Shown one piece after another: positions 54,801 to 64,000 of a stretch of DNA of 64,000 nt. A model generated the notes under the pieces. That model had not been told where the DNA came from. It ran no database searches and saw only the letters and a program-made list of their open reading frames with translations. The position numbers were made by a program, and so were the translations under genes. The DNA comes from Branchiostoma floridae. Taxonomy: Eukaryota > Chordata > Leptocardii > Amphioxiformes > Branchiostomatidae. The stretch spans positions 19,477,165 through 19,541,164 of the forward strand of contig NC_049989.1 in assembly GCF_000003815.2 (NCBI RefSeq), read 5' to 3'. Numbering within the stretch: position 1 is the stretch's first letter; each line of letters begins with the position of its first letter.

Positions 54801-57800
54801 TGCTTGTAGCTCTGAGGCGAAGCTAGGCAGTAAAAGGAGGGATTTCTTTTTTGTTGAGTTGGAGAATTGCTAGCGGGGGTTGCTCCAACCGAACAGATGC
54901 AGGCTTTCTGTCAGTTTTAAAGTGCTGGGGGTAATGTTGCGTGCAGGGCCATAAAGTACTTAGTCATTCAACAGGGGAGACCGTCGTATTATCTTGTCTA
55001 TTTTCGACTATGCGTTAATAGACTGGTGGATTTAAAAAATGGCCATATTTGTGTGTTCTGGTTGCCGACAGAAGGCTCGGTCCTAGAGAAAAGAAAGTTG
55101 CAATTTGAACGAAAAATATGATATTCGATATCATCAAACGTCAAAAGAAGCTTCCTATTCACATCACTATTTCAAATTAGGCTGATTTGTCTTTGGCCAT
55201 GTTTAGGAACATTTGAACTATTTGTGTTACATTTTCCGATGGACGCAATGCTTGGTCCTAGCATGCATAAAATGTTTTATATACATTCATACTTTTAAGA
55301 ATAATATGAAATATGATTAAAAAAAGGAGTTTTCAATCGTTTATCGAAACCATATATTCACAACATCTTTCACTTGAAGCAGACTGAATTGTTTTGAGGA
55401 ACCTATCTTTTGTTGACTATTCTCAGTATCGCTAACATGCTAACCAATTATTTTTGTTAACTTACAGATAACTCAGTTGAAGATCGACAACAACCCATTC
55501 GCCAAGGGATTCCGTGACAACGGCGGCAACCGAAGGTACGTTTATCTCTTTACTGCGTACGTTCATCTGCTTACTGTACACTTTCTTTTGTCCCAGAATG
55601 CGATCAAGGCTTTTAGAACTACCCCTTCTCTTAATCAAAACCGAATGCTTTATTCTTCTAGTTTTGCCAGATCGCTCGATAGTTTAACGTTCGCGTTTGA
55701 TAGGGCCCATGGGAAAGTCTTGGATATGTCGCACAAAGGTAGAATTTTGGAGGGAAGCCTTGTCGAAAATCGTTGTCAATGGTCGATTTTGTCTTGCCAA
55801 AGATCCCATAACAACCGTTAGCTCTATACAATAGAATATGATAGGAAATTTGAAGACTTTCTTGGGGCAGTCGTACAAATGTCATGCGAATGCAAAAATG
55901 TTGTGGATACTTGTGGGCGGTCAAAGCCTCGCTGAAATTGAAAATACTTCGCAAAAAAAATAAAATCCATGCGAACATGACTTCACAATCGCAGTATTCT
56001 AATCTCACGCTACCTGGCGGACTTTTGTGTGATTCCCTACAACACGCTTGCCATGTGTGATAACCCCTTCTTCCGGCCATAAAACTTACAATAGTACCTT
56101 ACCTGCTTCGGAAAACAAAGTGAGTAGACCGCGGTAGAATTAAGTTATAAAATCAAGGTAAATACGTGGAAAGGCTAAAATGTAGATGTCCAATTTACTA
56201 CTACGACTACAGTCTCTTAAAACTTCAACAAAATAAGTTGGTTATCCCAATAATCCAGAATGACATGGAATTTTGTGCTCGAAACGATTGGTACAATACC
56301 AATCGTTTCGAGCACGAAATTCCATTTTGAAGTCGCTGAAGGATTTGAAGAATTTTAACGTAGGATAACAAAAAAGTGACACTAGTAGCCAGGTCCGCCT
56401 AGACCTAAACATAGGATAGTCGCATGGTCAGCAAAAGTACTAGTATTTTGTTGTGATAATTGCTTTTTGACAATAATGAACACAATGTAACATTATAGAG
56501 GAAGTATCTCGAGTCACATATGGCCGTAGCGACGTTTTCATTCAGGAGAAAGGGTTCTTCCTGCGCTCTTTTGTGTCGCTGTCCCTTAACGATGTTCTCT
56601 CCACTTGATTGACTCTTTTCGAAATGATAGAAACCCTGGCTGTAGCTGCCTCGCTCTTTAACAGTTGTCTTTTGTGTGCGTGCGTCTGTCTCTCTCGCCC
56701 TTTAATTGAATTTAAGCGTGAGATATTCTTTCTTTTTCTTGTAGCAGGGAGCGCGCCATCGTGAGCACCAAGCGGAGCGCGGACGCAGCAGGGGAGCCGG
56801 GTGACTCAGGTAAAGCACTTCCCTTGCTAGGCTATCTCCTACATTGATTCGCCACGGAACCGTCCGATTCCCTGATTTATCAAAGTTGGATAGATTCGCA
56901 GTGAAAGGCGCCCTGTGTGGCGTACCCCCCGATTGAAAATGAAAAGAGAAACTTTCTCGATGTTTAGTATAGTGGTAGTAGGGTGGCCCGTGCGACCCGC
57001 GATGATATGGTCGTTTGTTAGGGGTGAGAAAGGCCAGCGAGGCCCTCGCGCGGGCGCACGCTCCCGACAATACCGACTACATAGACCTTGATTGAGACGT
57101 TTACACCCACCAATGTACCTCGTTAGCCAGTTCTTTTAGAGTGGAAGTGATTGTGGCAGACGAAGTCGCCTGTTTTGTACGAAACATTGGGTTTAAAATG
57201 GGACCTCCCATACAGAGAAAACTACTTGGTGTAAATCTTGCTCCTGACGTGTGTTTAGTCGTGGGCCCTCCCCTTCCCGTGCCTATTATGTGAGTGGCGC
57301 TTGCATGTCTGATGACACATCTGTTGTTATCTGTGCCCATCCTGCAGTTAGCAACAAGCGGCCGTGTACCGGAGAACAAACCGAGCGGAACAACAGACCT
57401 CCGAGCTGCGACTGCAGCGGCGTCGGGGAGGAGAGCGACGTGCCCCGAGGACCGGCCCAGTACAACCCGCCCGCCCAGGCCGACGACCTCAACCCGTGCG
57501 GCAACCCCCTCACCATCGTCACCGACGACATCGCCACTGACTTCGCCAAGGAGAGATCCCCGGGCGTTCCACACGCTCTCGGCGGACAGGGAAGCGCCGC
57601 GCTCCCGACGAGAGACCAGGCGGCTCTCGGTAGTTGTCAGGGCGAGGACATGAGATGTCAGACGCGCACAGCCTGTGCACAAGACCCGCGCGACCTTCTC
57701 GCCTCCCCAGACAGCGCCGACTATCACCAGCAGTACCATCCCGGCGGCTACAGCGGTCAGGCCGCGGGGGACCCGACCGACACCACCGGCGTGCCGCTCG

Positions 57801-58258
57801 GCTACGGTACGGGCCCGTCCTTCCAAGAACTGTCCGTGCAAACAGACCTGGGTACCGCAGCCGACATGGCCTCCGCGTGCAAAAACGACGCCGTCGGACT
57901 CAACGCTCCCGGGACGGCCGTCCTGCCGTCCTACCCCGCCGTCAGCTCCTTCCACACCGGTCTGCCCGTGTCCAACCCGCCCCTGTACGCCAGCGGCGGC
58001 ACTCCGCCACAGAGGTCGTACGACGTGTACCCGACAGGTCTGTTCGCCGCCCCGACAGCGTACGAACCGCTGGACTACGCCACCACGTGTAAGATGGCCG
58101 GGTTCTCGCGGATGCAGATGAGTGTAGCTCCCGCGCCGCATCTCAGCCACTTCCCCACGTCCTCTGCCACCTCCATGCCCGTCAACTTCCACGGCATGTT
58201 CAACACGCACCCCATGCCGGCGGCTTACCCTGGACACGCGGGCAAGTTTGCGGCTTAG
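48900..58258 (+). CDS. Tbx6/16: T-box transcription factor, Tbx6/Tbx16/VegT-like, complete, eight exons (600 aa)
   Basis: T-box factors bind AGGTGTGA-type sites in the nucleus; Tbx6/16 members pattern presomitic mesoderm. Exons: 48900-49053, 49425-49617, 51824-51947, 52326-52469, 54197-54343, 55468-55535, 56748-56809, 57348-58258, all phase-consistent with GT/AG ends. The T-box spans about residues 91-277: [90 protein letters not shown] and [24 protein letters not shown] followed by a basic [11 protein letters not shown] stretch recalls the Tbx6/16/VegT class. It lacks the Tbx2/3 hallmark DKHGFTILNS and differs from Tbx4/5 in the same loop. FSINNML at 16-22 fits an eh1 Groucho-binding motif. 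The C-terminal 300 residues are Pro/Gly/Ala/Thr-rich, typical of an activation region. Start: two adjacent ATGs (MMYESEDV); the first is used. Exon 7 has a NAGNAG acceptor. Subfamily assignment is less certain than the T-box call. Confidence 0.9.
51050..51185. repeat. intronic module copy 1 (T-box gene intron 2)
   Basis: It shares ordered blocks with 53622-53745: GTGGGAAAGTTCGCGAGT, TCAACGTAAAC, CCCCCGCGTTATAAACCAGC + AGGG, and CACA...TCTCACGG. The blocks keep order and orientation, but the spacers differ. It is possibly a duplicated enhancer. Confidence 0.7.
51992..52065. mobile_element. MITE family A fragment in T-box gene intron 3
   Basis: GTCTCCAAGCAGATTCTGTG and AAGTATTGAAAGCTGGCAAA + GGAGTGTG match the left half of family A. 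The right half is missing; a family C-like tail (GACCGAAAGCAAACCTCT) follows near 52110. Confidence 0.6.
53622..53745. repeat. intronic module copy 2 (T-box gene intron 4)
   Basis: This is the counterpart of 51050-51185, with GTGAAAGTTCGCGGGT, GTCAACGTAAAC, CCCCCGTGTTATAAACCAGC + AGGG and CACACATTCTCACGG in the same order. AGTTTACATTAGA downstream also resembles AGTTTATATTAGG at 51279. Confidence 0.7.
56265..56325. repeat. 29 bp near-perfect hairpin in T-box gene intron 6
   Basis: ATGGAATTTTGTGCTCGAAA + CGATTGGTA, loop CAA, then the complement with one G-T type difference. The loop is too small for a typical miRNA precursor. Confidence 0.75.
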
Positions 58259-59653
58259 ACTTAAGGACGTTCTTACAAACAAATTCTAGAAGAAGCCATC
58301 AATATGCTAGTATCAGTGTAGGTGCAGCTTACTCCAGTATCACATTTTAGTCCAGTACGCAACCAAAGGTCAAAACTTCTATAGAAAGCTGTATTTTATC
58401 TAGACCAGAACTTTTGTGAAAGGAGTTACGTATTGTCATCAACGTTGTGACAGTTAAATTTTAAGTTATCAGTTCAGACAGTATAAGTACCGCCAAAACC
58501 TACCTGTAATTTACAATGCCTTCTCTGCCTTTTTATTTTGAAAATATCTGGAAGAATAGACCCTCACTAATGTAATGTGTTACAACCTGAAAAAGTAGTT
58601 ATATATAGTAGTTTTGTACATGTAAGTTATTGGACTCCACATGGTGTTATTATCCATATTATGCAGGTCAAGTGACAAGCGTTTTCAATCATTGTGTCAA
58701 CTGGAATGTTGTAAACCCGTGTCAACATCTGACAAACAAACTACATCGTATAGATAGAAACTCTATCTTGTGTTTGTATAAAATGTGACAACACTGCATA
58801 ATCTCAGAAACAAAGAAGGTAAAATATGTATTTAACAAGACGAGTTTCTGTTACATGTAGTTAGAAACAGTAAGCAAGAAAAATGTACATATATGTTTGT
58901 TCCAAAAGCCCGAAGGCTTGACGTGTTTTGACCACTTAGCTGAGACCCGCTGAGAAAGAAGGCCGCCGGTCTGACAGTTAAAGTGTCTGATAGTTGAAAA
59001 TCTACCTCGTAAATTATGTTGCGTTTGAGTGGGTAGAACTTACCTGTATACAAAAGTGTGTCTGTAACTGTTATATATGATGTGTATCGTTCTGCCGAAG
59101 ACTTCTGTATATATTGAAGAGAAAGATATTGGAGATATGTATTACGTGTATGACTATGAACGCTTTCGTGAGCGCTTCTTTATGTTTGTTTATTTTTTGT
59201 TCTTTTTGAGACTTTCTTTGCACTGGAAGAATTACTCAGGTGAAGGATATGCACAACATCCATTAGAATAGTATTTTATTTATGTCTTTCTTCATTGAAT
59301 ATTCTAAGAGAGGCGTCGCATTGTACAGGGATTGTTGTGTTGTCTCTTTTGACCATGTACTTTGCGATGTATTTATATTTATTTTTGTACAAGTTTGTTG
59401 TATCTTTGCCTTTGATGATGACAATACATGCTATTGTGGTGAGAAAAATACTTGTGGAAGTGTGTTTATTTTGTTACATAAAACATTACGCTATCACCGT
59501 AGTACTGAGGCATATATAAAACACAAAGGACGTCTTATATCATTAGTAAAGCCCAGAAACTTCACTTGATAAAAAGTTCTATAACAGCAAGAGATGCTTA
59601 GTCTGAGTCCAAACTTAGCTTGAGTGTCATCATAGATAGTTCACCGGCTTTCG

Positions 59654-59847
59654 GTAGTCTCTACCAGACTCCGGATCGCTGGAAAATCGTAGAAATGGAA
59701 CAAATAGAGAGGAATATAACCGGCCAGGGAACAGCTCGCGATCCCGTTACTGTTGCCTAGCCGGCTATATTCCTCTGGCCGGCATACTCCTCTATTTGTA
59801 CCATTTCTACGATTTTTTCCAGCGACTCGGAGTCTGGTAGAGACTAG
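59654..59847. mobile_element. MITE family B, complete copy
   Basis: TAGTCTCTACCAGACTCCGG and its mirrored end GGAGTCTGGTAGAGACTA, with GCTGGAAAATCGTAGAAATGG opposite CCATTTCTACGATTTTTTCC and GGAATATAACCGGCC opposite GGCCGGCATACTCC. An orphan end of the family (TAGTCTCTACCAGACTA) follows at about 59976. Confidence 0.9.
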
Positions 59848-60446
59848 GCTTTCGGCACTCTCATAGCTTGCTTGCTTGATTTTCGTTTTTGTTTTTGTTT
59901 TGGATGCAATTAGAGTTCAATTCTGTGTGGCCGATATATGATAACATGGGTCTTTGTCGCACACGTGGTGTCATAGTAGTCTCTACCAGACTACTGCTTG
60001 CCCGAATAGAAATAGGGGACGTTGGTAAAGTTAGGAATGAAATTTTAGGAGGAGTTGACCGGCCGGCGGATAGCTGGATAGACTGTAGAAGACTGACTGA
60101 CTGAAATCTCACGGCAAATTCTTCTTGTCTTTTTTTTTTTCATCCAGCTGAAACGTCTTCCTAGAGACTAATGTAACAGATTAACGCGAGGAGCTTTCAT
60201 CTGATGAATGTTATTTGGACATTGATTGGTAAGTTCGTGTGACGATGCACACCACTCTCTGTATGTCGTAGATTCTATTCAAATTTAATGTTCTTTTATA
60301 GCCTCATTAAAACGGCGCGTCCAAAAACCGCACGACTTGTGTGAGCGCCAACCTTTAAATGCCATTAACATGTCAACAGAAACAAAGTAAGGCCTACATA
60401 AAAAGGTTTTGAACCAATACCAATCAACGAAATATAAGGACACCCC

Positions 60447-60563
60447 AAGCAGAGGTTTGCTGTCTTTTGGCTGTCGGACATTAAGAAACAGTACAAAACA
60501 GAGATCCCGATAAAACGACCAAAATCGACACAAAACAGCTGGAGCCTAACCTCTGCTTGGCGG
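60447..60563. mobile_element. MITE family C copy
   Basis: CCAAGCAGAGGTTTGCTG at the left and CTGGAGCCTAACCTCTGCTTGG at the right are inverted ends. GATCCCGATAAAACGACC in the body matches the 31841-32036 copy. Confidence 0.75.
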
Positions 60564-60894
60564 GTAAGTTTGAGAATTGGGACTGAGTCTTATTGTTTTT
60601 AAGCAGAGAAATCCACGTACGTACTGTTTATGCAACCATTTCGGATCCACTAGACGGCTATCTCACAGCGATCTATATTGGATTTGCGTAATCCTTGACT
60701 TTATGAATGGAATACCATGCAAAATGTAAACGTTTGACAGAAAAGACAAAAGAGCAAAGAAAGAAATCTATTGAGATCACTGAGCGCTCTGAAAAAGCTT
60801 GAAGTAGCTTGAACGCAGCGCGGTCTCAAATTGAGGTGTAAACTGTAATAAAATCACAAACCAGGAAATTTTGATCGTTGATAAAACATACCAG

Positions 60895-61063
60895 TAATCT
60901 CCAAGCAGATGCTACTGTGCTAGAAGCTGGCCAAGGAGTATACCCGGAGAGAATCAGACTGGCACCGGTAGCATACACACTCCTAGCCCGGCTTCACTCC
61001 TCTGCCAGCTTTTGATTGAATTTGATACTATCTTATGCTACCGTAGGATCTGCTTGGAGATTA
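60895..61063. mobile_element. MITE family A copy
   Basis: TAATCTCCAAGCAGATGCTAC and GTAGGATCTGCTTGGAGATTA are inverted ends. The interior has AGAAGCTGGCCAAGGAGTAT opposite CACTCCTCTGCCAGCTTTTG. Confidence 0.85.
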
Positions 61064-64000
61064 GATAAAAACATAACATAGCTTTCCTATTATTTAACCC
61101 CCTTGCTGTTATTCTTTGATGCGTGTAGGGCATAGATATACGCAACAAAATACGTCATTTTGGCCAATACCTTCCCAATTCTATATACTTCAACATTTAA
61201 ATACCGGATGTTAAGTACCTGAATCCCCTCTCGTGAAATTGACACCCAATTGTTCCCGACAGGACAACTCGATTCAAGAAGTCGTGGGAAAAGTCGGCCC
61301 GCTTTGGACAGATGTTGTCGGTGAGATCTTGATAGTTAGCACCTAGTGACTAACACGTGAAACAAGTATCACAGCACCCTCTTGATACAAATTATAAGAT
61401 TTAGCATATGAAACCTGGTTGAAAATTGAATAATTACTATCAGTTGGCCAAAATTTTAGATTTTAGTCGGCTTTTCTCTGAGAGAGCGCGTGGGTTTCAC
61501 GGTGGTGTGAAGACCGTCGTCTGACTGTGACGTGTGCGCGGTTGGATGTGAACTTGTGACAAGGTTTCGGAAACCATGTTTAGCGTCCATTGCAAACCTT
61601 GCCAATGAGGTTATATCACCTTGGTAATACTGTGTTTTAGGCCATGTTGATTTCATTATTATATGGATGGCATCCGCGCGAGCATCAATTTCCAGCCTTT
61701 AGTTTTGAAAAAAAAGTTCAATGAATCATATTGTGAATTTTACGATGCAGCCTCAAAACGAGCCGTAGATTTTAAAAGCAACTCGGGAAACGTATGGTAA
61801 CGTCAGAGAATGCCATCGTCCAAGGTCAAAGAGGAGATATTAAAAAAAATGAACATAAATAAACTGTTCGGCATACCAAACTCTGTGTGTTATGTCACTG
61901 TTCGACCTCCCACATTGTCATAAGATTCTGAAACAACGTCCATCGCCTTTTTTTTTGCATACAAATGTCAACATAAGTTTCTGTCATTATTACATTTAAA
62001 ACTTAGTTTTGATATACATGTATTTACAACCTTCCATAATAGTTTATAAATTGGCCATGAAATATTGGAAGAATAGGTGTAAGACACACCTGTCATGTGC
62101 CGTCGACGTTTCGGACGAAAATAAAAGCTATCGTAGCAAAAAAGACAACAGTACCAACATTTCACACAGAACGTACTTTTTTATGGATCAATTATGGTAT
62201 ACAAGTATATAAAATGTATATAGCTAGTTCCAAATCAACAACAAAGGAGACAATGCTAATGAAGCTTATTTTATCAACTGTTTGGGGTTGTAAATCAGAC
62301 ATAATCACATAAAACAACCGAATAATTCCCTTTATTAAACAGTACATCAAGACATGTGTTTTAGTGGCGCCTTTACGAGTTAGCACATGTGCTAGATATG
62401 GGTATGCTAGTAATTCATTCTATTCTATTGAAAGTGTGATACGAGGAGCGGAGGAATATCATCTGCATATTTTACCACACCAAGCAGATATATGTCCTTC
62501 CGCGTGAAAAAGTAGACCGTTCATTGACTTTGGGCGTCTCAAACTCAGTTACAAGAAAGTTTGTCCTTGGGAGTATACAGCATTTTGAGTGTGTAACGCT
62601 TGAATGCCCCCAAACCACGGAAAGCCATGCCATAATCTTAATTCTAGAGCAGAACGTGCATGGTTGGACCAAGAAGGTACTTTTTAACCTCCTTGGTTGG
62701 ACATTTTAGCAATTATCTACCTTGGGTCTTCCCTTTTTTGGCAAGTCTCCTGCAAACTACTGCTATAGAAAGCTTGTTTTCAAAGGTTGTTGTTTTCAAA
62801 TCAATCAAGTTTATAAAATACAACTTGGGAAATGTGATTTAATCAAGGACCTTGTTAACATTTCACTGCCATTTGAAACTCTTTGCTTCCACCAATTTAA
62901 CAAACACAGTGTGAAATGTCAGACGATAGTTTTGAAGGGCGCAGCTCATAAACTTAACGGACGATGAATGCACCCGAGGCACTTCATGAGATAGGTTGGG
63001 TGTGACTCATAGAAAATCGTAAGCAACTATTTAGAAGTCTACACTGTACGCGCGCGTACACTTGAACGGAGGAACACACATAGTACAAGGACGCACGCAC
63101 ACACATACACACACATACTTACATACAGATACGTGTGCACATGCCCACAAACACACATACTTTTCTGACAGTCTATCTTCCCAGTCAACATTTCTATTGA
63201 GCGAAGTAAATAAAACCAACCACGTAAAATTCTGACAGGGGCAAATAAACCAGTAATACCGTGGAGCTCACGATTGTATGATTACCGCTCACTTGACTTG
63301 ACTAGTAGCAGCGCAAAACTGACAAGTGACATGTAAGCCCATGTAATGAACCTTCAATAACAAGTCGACCAAATTGGGCGTGTCTGGTCTTTCCCAGAAC
63401 GGAGCCGGAATCACACACCAAGAAGACAACAAATCGTGTTAAAACTTACACTTGGCCAGTTCCTCTCTACTTCTGATCTTTGGAAAACATGGGAACTACT
63501 CTAAAATATGCAATTCCAACCCGTGGGTGATTGTTGCATATTGTTCTAACATTTTTGAAATCATTGTTAAAATTTGTTTACTCGTATCAAGGAGGTTTTT
63601 TTTAACCTCCTTGCTCTTATACTTATATTCGTAGAAAGACCGCGCACAAGAATCGGCACAAAGTACTGGTAGTTGGATAAGTATGGTGCAAGTTTACTAA
63701 TGCCAATGAGGTTTTATCTCTATTACTTCCTTGCTAATAGCATTACTTAATTTAGACAGTTTAAAGACATGGCTAATTCTCTACGATTGAAAGGCTAAGA
63801 TGACAACAAAATTATGTTATAAACAATGAGAGCTCGTCACAAAAGATCAAACAAGGTACAAATCAGATATATTATCACATGAATGCAGATCCGTGTCACA
63901 GAGACGCCGCCGTAGTTCGGAGATAAATCAGGAGAGGTGTGAAGTAATTGATAGCCGCACGCAGGTGGTGTGTGTGTCTCAGAGGTGGACTTCTTTTGTC

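Larger units (their letters stand above)
58259..64000. other. 3' flank of the T-box gene, no further gene seen
   Basis: The first part is the likely AT-rich 3' UTR; I found no clear AATAAA. Beyond it are MITEs (59654-59847, 60447-60563, 60895-61063), short palindromes of AACCTCCTTG type (62668-62700, 63589-63614) and CA-rich DNA (63060-63160). No open frame has a recognisable domain. Confidence 0.5.

Noticed and set aside
48900-58258. Assignment to Tbx2/3 or Tbx4/5
   Set aside because: The T-box lacks DKHGFTILNS (Tbx2/3), and its [13 protein letters not shown] loop does not match the Tbx4/5 loop as I remember it. It reads closer to Tbx6/16/VegT.
57101-58282. 393-codon minus-strand open frame
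   Set aside because: It is antisense to the last T-box exon, whose high GC at third positions keeps opposite frames open. It has no recognisable domain, while the plus frame continues the T-box protein in phase.

Overview
The window reads as genomic DNA of a cephalochordate (amphioxus, Branchiostoma-like). This is inferred from intron-rich deuterostome genes whose proteins match vertebrate orthologues over their full length, and from intergenic and intronic DNA packed with short inverted-repeat (MITE-like) elements and tRNA-derived SINEs. It is not bacterial or viral, and there is no operon or CRISPR structure. Exon boundaries below were placed by hand from GT/AG signals, phase continuity and alignment to remembered families; no search was run.

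Layout: (1) 82-459 (+), last coding exon of an unrecognised basic protein with RRHS motifs. (2) 610-6590, repeat-rich gap with a decayed Tc1/mariner-like element. (3) 6796-18622 (-), a complete 20-exon RBM19 gene (893 aa, six RRMs). (4) 20515-21540 (-), a one-exon LRR membrane protein. (5) 25180-30436 (-), a seven-exon short-chain dehydrogenase of the 11-beta-HSD/HSD11B1L group, with two catalytic positions substituted and one non-consensus splice donor. (6) 31313-36184 (+), a complete eight-exon RAD1 (278 aa). (7) 36.6-48.6 kb, a long repeat-bearing gap with no convincing gene. (8) 48900-58258 (+), a complete eight-exon T-box gene (600 aa), closest in my reading to Tbx6/Tbx16/VegT. (9) 58.3-64 kb, flank with further repeats.

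The genes do not form a pathway: RBM19 acts in ribosome biogenesis, RAD1 in the 9-1-1 DNA-damage clamp, the T-box factor in mesoderm patterning. The main evolutionary point is RBM19 linked to a T-box gene, as beside TBX5/TBX3 in vertebrates. The most unusual local signals are repeated tandem duplications of exon edges with their splice sites (RAD1 exon 5; RBM19 exons 14 and 18), a non-coding module shared by two introns of the T-box gene, and the apparently decaying dehydrogenase.
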